Source: an uncultured Emergencia sp.
Lineage (GTDB): Bacteria > Bacillota > Clostridia > Peptostreptococcales > Anaerovoracaceae
Assembly: GCA_937997955.1 (NCBI GenBank)
Contig: CALLDR010000133.1
Location: 13,882-77,881 of the forward strand
Length of the DNA: 64,000 nucleotides
Direction of reading: 5' to 3'
The position numbers and the translations under genes are program-made. Positions 52,900-62,343 of this stretch are shown here, in pieces. Numbering within the stretch: position 1 is the first letter of the stretch; the number at the start of each line of letters is the position of its first letter. The notes under the pieces were generated by a model, which searched no databases, was not told where the DNA came from, and saw nothing but the letters and a program-made list of their open reading frames with translations.

Positions 52900-53856
52900 T
52901 CATAGTACCACATCTGTCTGCAAAAAGCAACCTGAATATTTTTCTTCCATATGATTTGGTTTCAGCGCTTCTTTTGCCTGCCGCAGATTCTCCAGTCCCA
53001 TGTCCTCCTCCCGGTTGACATAGACGATATTTTCCGGCAGCATCTTGCAGAATTCGCTGCAGACTACCTGGTACAGCCCGCGGTAATCCTCGTTGGCCTT
53101 TTCAAAGTGCTCCGCCGCCGTGTCGCCGTTGATGAGCTCGCCGATGGCAAAGCCCTGCAGCACTCCATTGATGCGCACCGCCACCGAATAGATCTTCGGC
53201 CGGTCGATCAGCTGCAGAATCTCGCGAATGGCTTCCTCCTCCATGTAAAGGCTTTCCATCTCGTCGGCGTCATAGCCTTTGTTCTCTCTGCTCCTGGCTG
53301 TGAACTCCATGATTTCCTCTTCCATGTCTCTGGTGATCGGCTCTGCCGTGTACGCATAGTTCTTCAGAAAGTAGTTCATGTGGTTCTTTTTCTTATGAAG
53401 CGCCCGGCCGCTGAGGGTGATCAGTTTGTCCTTCAGATATACGTATTCGTCGTTGTCTCTGTCGTGAACAAAGGTCATCTGCCCCGGAAACGCCTCTTCC
53501 AGATACTGTACCATATGTCCCGGCACCAGCACGATGGAAAAGGGGATCTTCCGGGCCTCAAACCGCCGCTTGGCCTCCAGCACCGTCTCCCGCAGGCCCG
53601 CGGGATCGTAGGCCCCGTTTCTGGTCATGGGCATGGAGATGATGGCGTTGGGTTTGTCGGTGATCATGCAGTCCGCGCCCGCCAGGCACAGGTAATCGCC
53701 GATGACCTCCCAGCAGAGGCAGTAGGTGTTCCTCCAAATGTAGTTGGAGAGAAAGGTGTAGCCGGCTCCTCTGTAATCGAAGCCGTCAAAATACTCTCCC
53801 AGGACTTCCGCATCCTCCTTCGTCATATTTTCAAAGGAATGTTTAAAAATGTTCAT
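52900..53856 (-). CDS. DUF2156 (phosphatidylglycerol lysyltransferase C-terminal-like) protein
   Basis: A 318-residue protein of the DUF2156 GNAT-like fold (TFLSNYIWRNTYCLCWE, HKKKNHMNYF, EHFEKANEDYRGLYQ). Related domains transfer aminoacyl groups to lipids, but this stand-alone form lacks membrane segments and its acceptor is unknown. The ATG at 53856 overlaps the surE stop (ATGA), which fixes the start and couples translation. Confidence 0.82.
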   Translation of the reverse strand: MNIFKHSFENMTKEDAEVLGEYFDGFDYRGAGYTFLSNYIWRNTYCLCWEVIGDYLCLAGADCMITDKPNAIISMPMTRNGAYDPAGLRETVLEAKRRFEARKIPFSIVLVPGHMVQYLEEAFPGQMTFVHDRDNDEYVYLKDKLITLSGRALHKKKNHMNYFLKNYAYTAEPITRDMEEEIMEFTARSRENKGYDADEMESLYMEEEAIREILQLIDRPKIYSVAVRINGVLQGFAIGELINGDTAAEHFEKANEDYRGLYQVVCSEFCKMLPENIVYVNREEDMGLENLRQAKEALKPNHMEEKYSGCFLQTDVVL

Positions 53857-54605
53857 ATGGTAAGGCCCCATTTCTCTACAGTTTCAAAGCTGCCGCGGTC
53901 GGTAAAGTCAAAGCGCAGCGGCGTGATCGTGGCATAGCCCGCATAGACCGCCGCCAGGTCATAGTCCAGGGAGCTGTCCGAATAATCGGCCGGCTGTCCG
54001 GAAAGGGCGTAACGGCTGCCTTCCACCCGGTGAAAACGATCGTCATAGTAATGGCCGCCCAGCAAAGCGGTTCTGACGCCTTTGATCTCCTCCGCGGGAA
54101 GGTCCGGCACGTTGATGCTCACCACCACGGACGGGTCCAGCTTGCCGTAGACGTGTTCTATGACGTCCACCGCCAGCTTGCACGCTGTATCAAAGTGGGT
54201 CGCCTCGTGGTCGTCAGCGGAAACCGCCACGGCCTGAACGCCGGAAATGGCCGCCTCTGCCGCGGCGCCGATGGTGCCGGAATACAGGGTGTCCATGCCC
54301 AGGTTGCTTCCCATATTGATGCCGGAATAGACCATGTCCATTTTGATCCCTTCCTCCGCGAAAAACTGCAGGCCGATCTTGGTGCAGTCCGCCGGAGAGC
54401 CCGAAGTCTGCAGGGCGCCTTTTGCTCCTGGAAAATCCACCGGCTGGATGATGACCTCCTGGCCCAGGGTGATAGAATGGCTCTTGGCGCTGCGCTGTCC
54501 GTCAGGCGCGCAGACGTAAACGTCGGCGGCCTTTGACAGAGCCTGGACCAGGTGCCAGATGCCCTTTGACTGGATGCCGTCGTCGTTGACTACCAGTATG
54601 TTCAT
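53853..54605 (-). CDS. surE: 5'/3'-nucleotidase SurE
   Basis: A 250-residue SurE phosphatase acting on nucleoside monophosphates. VNDDGIQSKGI at the N-terminus gives the metal Asp pair; SGINMGSNLG and YSGTIGAAAEA are the remaining signatures. It overlaps the sirtuin gene by four bases. Confidence 0.92.
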   Translation of the reverse strand: MNILVVNDDGIQSKGIWHLVQALSKAADVYVCAPDGQRSAKSHSITLGQEVIIQPVDFPGAKGALQTSGSPADCTKIGLQFFAEEGIKMDMVYSGINMGSNLGMDTLYSGTIGAAAEAAISGVQAVAVSADDHEATHFDTACKLAVDVIEHVYGKLDPSVVVSINVPDLPAEEIKGVRTALLGGHYYDDRFHRVEGSRYALSGQPADYSDSSLDYDLAAVYAGYATITPLRFDFTDRGSFETVEKWGLTI

Positions 54606-55327
54606 TCCATCTTCATCACCTTTCCGATAGAGTCGTAGATCACCAGGTCAGCCTTGCCGTCGTATGGGGTCTGGCTCTTGTTGATCAGCACCAGATGTCT
54701 GCCTCTGAAATAGTTGATCAATCCGGCCGCAGGATAGACCACCAGAGAAGTTCCGCCGATGATCATAGTGTCCGCCTTTTCTATGGCTTCCACGGCTCCC
54801 TGTATGCAGCTGTCGTCCAGCATTTCCTCGTAAAGCACCACGTCAGGCTTGACGCGGCCGCCGCAGCTGCAGTGAGGCACGCCCTTTTCGCAGTGGCTTT
54901 CATCCATGATGTAGTCCACGTCGTGGAAAGCGCCGCACTTTTCACAGTAGTTGCGCAGCACGCTGCCGTGAAGCTCGTAGACCTTGCGGCTGCCCGCCTT
55001 TTGATGGAGGCCGTCGATATTCTGGGTGATGACCGCCTTCAGCTTTCCCATTTCCTCCAGCTTTGCCAGCGCCTTGTGGGCGTCATTGGGCTGGGCGTCC
55101 GGGTAGATCAGATTTTCTTTATAGTATTTGAAGAACATCTCCGTATGATTCACATAAAATGTATGAGACAGCATGGTCTCTGGAGAATGTCCGTATTTCT
55201 GCTGTGCATGGTAGAGGCCGCTTTCCGAACGGAAGTCCGGAATGTTGCTCTCTGTAGAGACGCCCGCACCGCCAAAAAATACGATATTTTCACTTTCGTC
55301 GATGACTTTTTTTAATCTCTCGTCCAT
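54602..55327 (-). CDS. NAD-dependent protein deacylase, sirtuin
   Basis: A 241-residue Sir2 protein from the ATG at 55327 (AGGTGA upstream). GAGVSTESNIPDFRS binds NAD, TQNIDGLH and HGS hold the catalytic His, and CEKC...CSCGG are zinc ligands. It removes acyl groups from lysines. First gene of the sirtuin-surE-DUF2156 operon, divergent from the patatin gene. Confidence 0.92.
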   Translation of the reverse strand: MDERLKKVIDESENIVFFGGAGVSTESNIPDFRSESGLYHAQQKYGHSPETMLSHTFYVNHTEMFFKYYKENLIYPDAQPNDAHKALAKLEEMGKLKAVITQNIDGLHQKAGSRKVYELHGSVLRNYCEKCGAFHDVDYIMDESHCEKGVPHCSCGGRVKPDVVLYEEMLDDSCIQGAVEAIEKADTMIIGGTSLVVYPAAGLINYFRGRHLVLINKSQTPYDGKADLVIYDSIGKVMKME

Positions 55328-55354
55328 CTTGTCACCTGCCTTTTTGTTTCTTCT

Positions 55355-55383
55355 TTGAAAACGAGGGTATACTTTGATATTAT
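55355..55383 (+). promoter_or_regulatory. Patatin gene promoter
   Basis: TTGAAA (55355-55360), 17 bases, TATTAT (55378-55383), 25 bases before the ATG at 55408. Confidence 0.7.
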
Positions 55384-55407
55384 AGCACATAAAAGGGGGT
55401 TTTGTAA

Positions 55408-56661
55408 ATGGATTATGAAAACAGAAACGGGAAGGAAGCGCAAAGCGGAGGCGGGAAGCGGGCCCTGGTTCTCAGCGGCGGCGGCTCCCGGGGCGCGTAT
55501 CAGTGCGGAGTCTGGCAGGCTATGGAAGAGCTGGGCATGGGTATCGATATCGTCGCCGGCGTGTCTGTGGGAGCTATCAACGGCGCCATGGTAGTCCAGG
55601 GAGATGTGATCAAAACCGCCAACCTCTGGCGCCAGATGGAGACCAGCATGGTCTTTGACGTAGATGCGGACGCCGGTATCGCCGATTTTGCCGCGGAATT
55701 TCTGAAAGGCGGCGGCGCTGGTTCCGTCGGGCTGCAGAGCATGCTGTCAGAATACGTCGACGAGGAGGCCATACGCCGCTCCCCGACAGACTTCGGACTG
55801 CTGACCGTGGAGTTTCCTTCCATGAAGCCTCATTATCTCTGGAAGGAGGATATCCCCCGCGGCCAGCTCTGCGACTATATCACCGCCAGCGCTTCGGCTT
55901 TCCCCGCCGTAAAGCCTTTTGACATCGAAGGGAAGGATTACATCGACGGAGGTTATGAAAACAACCTGCCTGCCGCCATGGCCCTGGAAAAGGGCGCTGC
56001 CGAGGTGATCTGCGTGTATCTGGACGCCATCGGCCGGTTCCGCCCTTCCTCTCTCAAAGATATCCCCAACCTGACCTTCATCGAGAGCAAATGGGATCTG
56101 GGAGATTTTCTGGTCTTCGACCGGGCCAACAGCAAGCGGATCCTGCGGCTGGGCTATCTGGACGCCATGAAAACCTTCGGCGTTTACGACGGCGGCTATT
56201 ACACCTTCGCCAAGGGGACCTTTGACAGGCGCGCCCTGGCCCAGGCGGACCGCGCCGCCCGCATCTTTGAGCTGGACCCCCTGATCCTGTACCGCCACGG
56301 CAGCTTTGAAAGCGCTCTGTCCTCCGCCGTAGCTGCTGCCCGCGCCGAAGCCGCGCCTCTTCATGCCGCCGAAGACAGGCCCGTTCATACCGACGAGGGA
56401 GGCGGACTGTCCATGCTGTCCGTGTCCGCTTTGCCCGTGTCCGCTCTGCCCGTGTCGGCTCTGTCAAATCTGTCAAAGGGCGGACTGTCGTCGGTCATCG
56501 GCCAGCTGAAAAGCGCCAGCCGGAAGGCGGCCACCCTCTTCATCGCGGACAGTCTTCGGGAAAGAGGCGGCGAAAGCGTCTTTCTGTCCAGATACGCTCG
56601 CCGGCTGCTCAAAGACGAGGTCAGCGCCGCCAGACTGCTGGTGAAGCTGGGGCTGGCGTAA
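55408..56661 (+). CDS. Patatin-like phospholipase
   Basis: A 417-residue lipid acyl hydrolase. Oxyanion hole SGGGSRGAYQ (near 20-29), nucleophile elbow GVSVG (Ser near 53) and the catalytic Asp in YIDGGY near 180. The patatin core fills about 1-300. A low-complexity stretch with three VSAL repeats (about 339-353) precedes a C-terminal tail rich in Arg and Ala. No signal peptide, so probably cytoplasmic. RBS AAAGGGGG. Confidence 0.88.
   Translation: MDYENRNGKEAQSGGGKRALVLSGGGSRGAYQCGVWQAMEELGMGIDIVAGVSVGAINGAMVVQGDVIKTANLWRQMETSMVFDVDADAGIADFAAEFLKGGGAGSVGLQSMLSEYVDEEAIRRSPTDFGLLTVEFPSMKPHYLWKEDIPRGQLCDYITASASAFPAVKPFDIEGKDYIDGGYENNLPAAMALEKGAAEVICVYLDAIGRFRPSSLKDIPNLTFIESKWDLGDFLVFDRANSKRILRLGYLDAMKTFGVYDGGYYTFAKGTFDRRALAQADRAARIFELDPLILYRHGSFESALSSAVAAARAEAAPLHAAEDRPVHTDEGGGLSMLSVSALPVSALPVSALSNLSKGGLSSVIGQLKSASRKAATLFIADSLRERGGESVFLSRYARRLLKDEVSAARLLVKLGLA
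56422..56463. repeat. 15-base tandem repeat within patatin gene
   Basis: GTGTCCGCTTTGCCC, GTGTCCGCTCTGCCC and a third GTGTCGGCTCTG follow each other, coding VSALP units. Confidence 0.75.
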
Positions 56662-56769
56662 AGCGTGCGGTTAGCCTGCAAGCGCCTGCCTTGCGTAAGC
56701 TTTCTTCCCGCATGAGCTTTCTTCATCATAAAAGCGTTCTTCTTGTATAGGCTCTCTTTCTGTAAAAGC

Positions 56770-56797
56770 GTCCAGCTTGCAAAACTGCAAGCTGGAC
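56770..56797. terminator. Perfect hairpin after patatin gene
   Basis: GTCCAGCTTGCA (56770-56781), loop AAAC, TGCAAGCTGGAC (56786-56797). No long T-run follows, so its action as terminator is uncertain. Confidence 0.5.
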
Positions 56798-56872
56798 GTA
56801 ACCTTTCGTATAGGACGCCCTCTCTGTTTTGTTGTAAGATAGAAGCATCAAATCAATGGGAGGTCATGACAG

Positions 56873-57226
56873 ATGAGAAAAAGCAAAATCGTTATAGGTG
56901 CAGTCATCATCGCGGCGGCTATAGCCGCCTGCGCCGTTTTTTGGTGTTTCACACGTATGCTCACGACAGATTACAGCGACTACTACACCCGGACCGACAA
57001 CAACCGCGTCAGGGAAATTGAGGACGAAGACTTCCGTTATGAATACAGGCTGCAGGCCTTCGATGAGGACGGCGAGTCCAAGGAATACATATTTATGACA
57101 GCTGACAAGCTGGAAAAAGGCGCTTTCTTGCATCTGTACACGCTTCCCTTTCGAGGCGTCGTCAAATGGGAATATATCGAGGAGGGTGAGCTGCCTTCCG
57201 CAGTAAAGGAGGTATATACCGATTAA
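56873..57226 (+). CDS. Small N-terminally anchored membrane protein
   Basis: A 117-residue protein with one N-terminal hydrophobic segment (about 6-27) and an acidic, soluble remainder (FRYEYRLQAFDEDGESKEYIF) that would face outside. It resembles the YxeA-type small secreted family in size and layout (MTADKLEKGAFLHLY), but I only suggest that. GGGAGGTCA precedes the ATG; monocistronic. Confidence 0.65.
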   Translation: MRKSKIVIGAVIIAAAIAACAVFWCFTRMLTTDYSDYYTRTDNNRVREIEDEDFRYEYRLQAFDEDGESKEYIFMTADKLEKGAFLHLYTLPFRGVVKWEYIEEGELPSAVKEVYTD

Positions 57227-57314
57227 AACTCAGACGTCTTTCTGCCAAGCTCTCGTCCCTGCGGACTCTATACCTTTAGTGCAGAAGGAGCAGCAAAGTC
57301 TGAAAGGCCACTTA

Positions 57315-57351
57315 AAAAAGCGTCCCACAGCTCAAGCCGTTGGGCGCTTTT
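57315..57351. terminator. Bidirectional terminator
   Basis: AAAAGCG/CGCTTTT stem continued by CCCA/TGGG between convergent genes. Confidence 0.75.
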
Positions 57352-57372
57352 CTGTTCCTCTCGTATTGCCGA

Positions 57373-58716
57373 TCATATGGTTTTAAAACTACGTACTTTA
57401 TATTTTAATACAAGGTAAGATAAAACAAATTTAAACAGCTGGTCCGCTGTAATACAGAGCCAAAGTACATATAACTGCGCTTGGAACACGTAAGCTGACA
57501 AGAGTGCAGTTGGAATTCTCAGTCCCCATGTTCCAGTCGCTTCAATGAGCATCGGTGTGTTCTTATAACCTGTTGACCTCAATATTCCACTGTACACTTT
57601 GATCAAATTCTGAGGAATCTGAATTGTCCCCATAACAAATACATAAGTGCCTCCAATTAAAATCAGTTCCTCATGATTAGTAAGCAAAGACATGAAGCCG
57701 CGGGGAAAGAGCATTAACAATGCGGTCGTTACTGCACTGATTCCAATACAAATTCTTGCCATTTCCCTTCGATACCATGTGAATAGTTCATGATCTCCTA
57801 AACCCACCGCTTTCGATATCAGCGACGTCGCAGCTACGCTGAATCCAATTGCAGGTATTTCTGTAATATATTCTGCTTGAACCCCCAATTGGTAAGCTGC
57901 AAAAGCGTCTGCACCATAGACCAGAATTGTGCGTGACAACAAAATAGATGATATTTGCCATAGGATTGGTTCTCCAGCCGCAGGCAGCGCTATCGAATAG
58001 AGTTCTCTTAAAACACCGTCAACAGCTCTCGCCTTATTTTTCTTTTTAAAGACACCTGTTTTTTCATGAAAAATCAAACCCAGCCCGGCAAAGCAGCCTA
58101 CCACTCTCGATATAACTAAACTCATCGCAGCACCTAAAAAACCCATCTCAGGGAAACCCAGATTTCCAAAGATAAACAGCCAGCAGAGGGTCACATTGAT
58201 AAGATTGATAATCAATGCAAGTATCATTGGAGTTCTTGTATTTCCTACTCCTTGGTAGACAGCCGACACCACCAGCATAACGGCCCAAAATGGCAGACAT
58301 AAGACAATTATACGCAGATATCTTGCCGCCCAAACTACCAAATCAACATCATCTGTAAAAAAATGCAAAAAACTTTTCGGTGCAACTAATAATACTACCG
58401 CTGCAATCAACCCGATTGCAGCGGCCGAAACCGATGTTTTTTTAAAAATATACCGGCATTCTTCAATTTTATTTTGAGCAAAATACTTTGCAGTCAGTAC
58501 GACCAAGGCCGTCCCTGTTCCGCGGAAAATATAATAGACTACATCTGTAACTTTTGTCGCCATTCCTTGAGCGGATACGTCAAATGCATCAAGTCTCCCA
58601 ACCATCGCAGCAGCAATCAAGTTTGTCATTAGCTGCAAGGAATTTTCTAAAATAAGCGGCAGCATCAGACAGATAATCTCTCGTCTAATTTCCTTCTTGT
58701 TATAAATGCGCTTCAT
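57373..58716 (-). CDS. MATE-family efflux transporter
   Basis: A 447-residue transporter with about 12 hydrophobic segments in two MatE repeats (LENSLQLMTNLIAAAMVG, ALPAAGEPILWQISSILLS). It exports cations or drugs with Na+ or H+. It follows the NhaC-family gene by 13 bases as the last gene of the second amidinotransferase operon, and looks more AT-rich than the enzyme genes upstream. Confidence 0.88.
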   Translation of the reverse strand: MKRIYNKKEIRREIICLMLPLILENSLQLMTNLIAAAMVGRLDAFDVSAQGMATKVTDVVYYIFRGTGTALVVLTAKYFAQNKIEECRYIFKKTSVSAAAIGLIAAVVLLVAPKSFLHFFTDDVDLVVWAARYLRIIVLCLPFWAVMLVVSAVYQGVGNTRTPMILALIINLINVTLCWLFIFGNLGFPEMGFLGAAMSLVISRVVGCFAGLGLIFHEKTGVFKKKNKARAVDGVLRELYSIALPAAGEPILWQISSILLSRTILVYGADAFAAYQLGVQAEYITEIPAIGFSVAATSLISKAVGLGDHELFTWYRREMARICIGISAVTTALLMLFPRGFMSLLTNHEELILIGGTYVFVMGTIQIPQNLIKVYSGILRSTGYKNTPMLIEATGTWGLRIPTALLSAYVFQAQLYVLWLCITADQLFKFVLSYLVLKYKVRSFKTI

Positions 58717-58729
58717 TTTAAATAATGAA

Positions 58730-60265
58730 TCAGCCTACTTGCTCCAGAATACTATCATCAGGGTGTTTTTTCACATCTAACTTATGCATGAAGAACAGGA
58801 ACACTACCATGCAAATCAGAGTGATGACCAGTGAAACGACGCCATTCATAGTAATCGCTGCTGCCACATATCCAATCAAAGACGCAACGGCAGCCAGCAA
58901 TGCATACGGCAACTGCGTTTTCACATGAGCTAAATGATCGCAGGAGGCACCCAAAGATGCCAGAATAGTAGAGTCACTGATTGGTGAACAATGATCTCCG
59001 AACAAGCTGCCCGCCAAAGCAGCACCGATAGCTGGGTATACAGATACATCGTTAGCTAACGCCAATGGAATTGCTATTGGCAGGAAGATAGCAAAGGACC
59101 CCCAACTGGAACCAGTCGCAAAGGACGTAATGCATGCGGTAATAAACAAAGCCAAAAACATGATTCCCGGTGTCATAAACCCGCTCGTAGCTTCAACAAT
59201 ATAAGATGCCGCACCTACATCAGAGGTCACCCCTCCAATACACCATGCAAAGATCAAAATCATAATTGCTTCAATCATTTGCTGAAATCCATCAACAAAT
59301 ACCTGATAAGCCTCTTTTGCTGTCAAAACCTTATCCTTCATCGCAATTAATACACCTACCAAAGACGCTGAGAAAAAGGCTACAGTCAGGCACAGCATCG
59401 TCTCACTATTGGTAATGGCATTCATAAAACCATCACCCTTTGGACCAGTATAATACATCGTAATAAACAATGTCCCAATCAATACTACTAGAGGAATAAT
59501 CAGTCCCCACGCCGTAGGGTGCGCTCCCTCTTTTAAAACGAACTCTTCCATCTTTTTTACATGGGCATCATCAGCAAGGACTTTTCCATATTTCTTTGCT
59601 CTCAATTCAGCACGGCGCATCGGGCCAAAATCCCAGCCAGTAACAGCAATGACCAAAACCATGATAATAATTGCTATCGTGTAATGATTAAAAGGTACAG
59701 ATTTTACAAAGATTTCTACTAGATTGGTACCTTCTGGAAATTGGTCCTTGTAAATACCCATAACCAACGCTCCCCAACCGGTGATCGGAAGTAACAAAGG
59801 TACGGAAGATGCTGTAGAGTCGCAGATGTAGGCCAGCTTCTCTCTAGAAATCTTTAATCTATCCGTTACCGCTCTTAAAATCGGGCCAACAATAACAGAA
59901 TTAGACGAATCTGAGAAAAAAATCATCAACCCGCCGATCCAGCCGGAGATTTGTCCTTGTCTGGGAGTTTTAATTTTATCTTTAACCGCCTGCCCAAAAG
60001 CCCAAGCTCCGCCGCCTCTCTCCAACATGACAGAAAAACAGCCCACAAACAAAGTCATTGCGATAACGCCAGCGTTCCAAGAATCTCCAATATTTGGTAT
60101 CATGTAGTTGCCAAACACATCGACAAATCCAACCAATGGATTGCCGGCTAACATGGTAGCACCCACAAACACTGCCGCTATCAAAGACAACAATACATTC
60201 CTCGTAATAAATGCCAATACAATTGCAAGTAATGGCGGGAGTATTGATAATATTCCAAAATTCAT
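58730..60265 (-). CDS. NhaC-family Na+/H+ antiporter-like transporter
   Basis: A 511-residue membrane protein of the NhaC superfamily, with about 12 segments and PF03553 hallmarks (FFSDSSNSVIVGPILRAV, FATGSSWGSFAIFLPIAIPLA, FGDHCSPISDSTILASLGA). Members exchange Na+ for protons or organic substrates such as malate/lactate or amino acids. Located 11 bases after amidinotransferase B, it may move the pathway's substrate or product rather than serve sodium balance. Confidence 0.88.
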   Translation of the reverse strand: MNFGILSILPPLLAIVLAFITRNVLLSLIAAVFVGATMLAGNPLVGFVDVFGNYMIPNIGDSWNAGVIAMTLFVGCFSVMLERGGGAWAFGQAVKDKIKTPRQGQISGWIGGLMIFFSDSSNSVIVGPILRAVTDRLKISREKLAYICDSTASSVPLLLPITGWGALVMGIYKDQFPEGTNLVEIFVKSVPFNHYTIAIIIMVLVIAVTGWDFGPMRRAELRAKKYGKVLADDAHVKKMEEFVLKEGAHPTAWGLIIPLVVLIGTLFITMYYTGPKGDGFMNAITNSETMLCLTVAFFSASLVGVLIAMKDKVLTAKEAYQVFVDGFQQMIEAIMILIFAWCIGGVTSDVGAASYIVEATSGFMTPGIMFLALFITACITSFATGSSWGSFAIFLPIAIPLALANDVSVYPAIGAALAGSLFGDHCSPISDSTILASLGASCDHLAHVKTQLPYALLAAVASLIGYVAAAITMNGVVSLVITLICMVVFLFFMHKLDVKKHPDDSILEQVG

Positions 60266-60276
60266 GATATTCCCTC

Positions 60277-61221
60277 CTATCCTCTCTTCAGGAACGCGGT
60301 GCAGCAGTGGATCGCGCCGAATCCCTTCATGACTTCATCGAATTCAACCGGAATAACGTCAATGCCGTTTTTCTCCAGCAGCTCCTGGCTCCGCGGATTG
60401 CCCGCCGGCATGACGATCTGCCCCGGCTTCAGAGCCACAAAGTTAATGGCAAAGCTTTCCTTCGCCTCGGTCTGAGACGGGCATTCCAGCAGCTTGACAC
60501 CTTTTTTCTTCAAAGCGTCGCACACGTCGTACGGCACCTGGGACGCATGGATCATGGCCACGTCGTGGCTGGCAAAGTTCAGGTTTCCGTCGATGTGAGC
60601 ATGTCCGTACGGTACCTGCATGTGCAGAATCTCCGTCACGCCCATCCGCTTCAGCTCATATTCCACCATCTCGTAGCCGCTGCGGTTGGTCCTGACGCCG
60701 GACGCCAGAATGGCCGTATGCCGGTCCACCCACATAACCATGGCTCCCTCAAAAGTGGCGTCGCCGCAGATGGTTCTGATGATCGGCACGCCCAGATCCG
60801 CCAAAGCCTTTGCCGCATATCTCTCTTCGCCGCGGCGGGCTTCCATGGCCGGCCTGGTTACGATGGCTCCCTCCGGCGTCATCAAAACCAGATCTCTGCA
60901 GAACAAAGCGTTCGGCTTGTCCTCCCGCTGTTCTTCGATATAGTGGACCTGGACGCCGTGAGCCCTGTAGATGTCAGCCAGCGCGTCGTGCTGCGCCCGG
61001 AAGCGCTCAGGATCGATGGCCGATTTGAAGCGGGCCGCCTGCCAGTCAAAGTTTTCAATTTCCTTGCCGGGCCTGCGCATCAGCACGGCTTTCAGCGTGT
61101 CCACCTCCGAGGATACGCCCCAGTCGCCCCACAGCTCCTTCATGTCGTCGATGATGGTGGATTCCTTCGGGAACCACCGTTCTCCCGCGATAGCGTCGAT
61201 ATCTCTCTTTTTTTCTGTCAT
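60277..61221 (-). CDS. Amidinotransferase/arginine deiminase superfamily enzyme, type B (second locus)
   Basis: A 314-residue GME-fold protein, close to the gene at 23895 (ENFDWQAARFKSAIDPE, GDATFEGAM, GHAHIDG, GAIHCC with Cys306). It keeps all candidate catalytic residues. It is second in the minus-strand operon, 13 bases after type A. In the first locus an amidohydrolase separates A and B; here they are adjacent, consistent with cooperation of the two types. Confidence 0.82.
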   Translation of the reverse strand: MTEKKRDIDAIAGERWFPKESTIIDDMKELWGDWGVSSEVDTLKAVLMRRPGKEIENFDWQAARFKSAIDPERFRAQHDALADIYRAHGVQVHYIEEQREDKPNALFCRDLVLMTPEGAIVTRPAMEARRGEERYAAKALADLGVPIIRTICGDATFEGAMVMWVDRHTAILASGVRTNRSGYEMVEYELKRMGVTEILHMQVPYGHAHIDGNLNFASHDVAMIHASQVPYDVCDALKKKGVKLLECPSQTEAKESFAINFVALKPGQIVMPAGNPRSQELLEKNGIDVIPVEFDEVMKGFGAIHCCTAFLKRG

Positions 61222-61234
61222 ATTGCTTTCCTCT

Positions 61235-62188
61235 CTATCCTCTCTTTAAAAACGCGGTGATGCAGTGCAGCGCGCCTCTGCCCTTCATGATCTCCGAAAT
61301 ATCCACGGTGATCACTTTGATGCCGTTGTCCTCCAGCATGGCCTGACACCTCGGATTGCCTTCCGGCATCAGGATTACGCCCGGCTCCAAAGCCACGAAG
61401 TTGCAGCCAAAGGTTTCCCTGACCTCTGTGGTGGACGGCGCTTCCAGTATCTTATAGCCTTTTTTCTTCAGTACGTCCAGCACATCGTAAGGCACTTGGG
61501 ACGCGTGAACCATGACCATGTCGTTGCTGGCCGCGTTCATCAACCCGTCGATATGAATGTTGCTGTAGGGCTGCTGCATGTGCAGGATCTCTGTGACACC
61601 CATCCGTCTCAGCTCTGTCTCAACCTGCTCATATCCGCTTCTGTTGCAGCGGCTGCCGGTGGACAGCACCACAGTTCTGCGGTCTACCCACATGGCGTTG
61701 GCGCCCTCAAACATACCGTCGCCGTTGATGGTCCTTACGATCGGAACGCCGATGTCGGCGAGAGCTTTTGCGATATACCGTTCTTCCCCGCGTCTGGCCG
61801 CCATGCCCGGTCTGGTGATGATGGCGCCTTCCGGGGTCATGAACATCAAATCCCTGCAGAACACAGCGTTAGGCCGGTCTTCTCTCTGTTCCTCCACGTA
61901 GTAAACCTTGACGCCGTGTTCCCTGTAGATCTCCGCTACCCGGTCATGCTGGGCCCGCATCAGCTCCACGTCGACGGGTTCGTCAGAAAAGCGGTACTCG
62001 GCCGCGTCAAAGTGTTCTACCTCTTTACCTGGACGACGCAGCAGCACCGCCCGCAGCTTATCCACTTCGGACGCGACGCCCCAGTCTCCCCAGTAAAGGC
62101 TCATATCCTCTTCAAACGTCGTTTCCTTTGGAAACCACCTCTCCCCTGGAATCGCATCGATATCCAGTTTTTTTAACTCCACACTCAT
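61235..62188 (-). CDS. Amidinotransferase/arginine deiminase superfamily enzyme, type A (second locus)
   Basis: A 317-residue GME-fold protein, the counterpart of the gene at 21324 (RFSDEPVDVELMRAQHD, FEGAN, NIHIDGLMN, GALHCITAFLKRG with Cys309). First gene of the operon, about 60 bases after a perfect -24/-12 promoter. Likely a hydrolase or transferase on a guanidino compound; substrate unknown. Confidence 0.82.
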   Translation of the reverse strand: MSVELKKLDIDAIPGERWFPKETTFEEDMSLYWGDWGVASEVDKLRAVLLRRPGKEVEHFDAAEYRFSDEPVDVELMRAQHDRVAEIYREHGVKVYYVEEQREDRPNAVFCRDLMFMTPEGAIITRPGMAARRGEERYIAKALADIGVPIVRTINGDGMFEGANAMWVDRRTVVLSTGSRCNRSGYEQVETELRRMGVTEILHMQQPYSNIHIDGLMNAASNDMVMVHASQVPYDVLDVLKKKGYKILEAPSTTEVRETFGCNFVALEPGVILMPEGNPRCQAMLEDNGIKVITVDISEIMKGRGALHCITAFLKRG

Positions 62189-62249
62189 TGGTATGCCTCC
62201 TCATGATCGTCTATATACCGTTCTTCGTTGTACAACTGCCATATTAAAC

Positions 62250-62266
62250 AGCAAATTTTGTGCCAA
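62250..62266 (-). promoter_or_regulatory. Sigma-54 promoter of second amidinotransferase operon
   Basis: Minus strand TTGGCACAAAATTTGCT: TGGCAC-N5-TTGCT with GG and GC ten bases apart. Confidence 0.88.
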
Positions 62267-62270
62267 AAGA

Positions 62271-62295
62271 AAAAACCGCTGTTTCAGCGGTTTTT
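62271..62295. terminator. Terminator of the sigma-54 activator
   Basis: AAAAACCGCTG (62271-62281) with CAGCGGTTTTT (62285-62295), immediately before the sigma-54 promoter. Confidence 0.88.
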
Positions 62296-62343
62296 GTCAA
62301 AATCCTTCCTCTGGCGGTCAAAAAATTTTTACCAAATCGTAAA

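Noticed and set aside
52951..53937. 328-codon plus-strand frame opposite DUF2156 and surE
   Set aside because: Antisense to two recognised genes in coupled order; no domain and no start signals.
56770..56797. Attachment site or mobile-element end
   Set aside because: An isolated perfect hairpin after a gene, without integrase or second copy in the window; a transcription end signal is more likely.
60307..62176. Two long plus-strand frames (about 300 codons each) opposite the second-locus amidinotransferases
   Set aside because: They mirror real paralogous genes; similarity between them only reflects the paralogy of the opposite strand.
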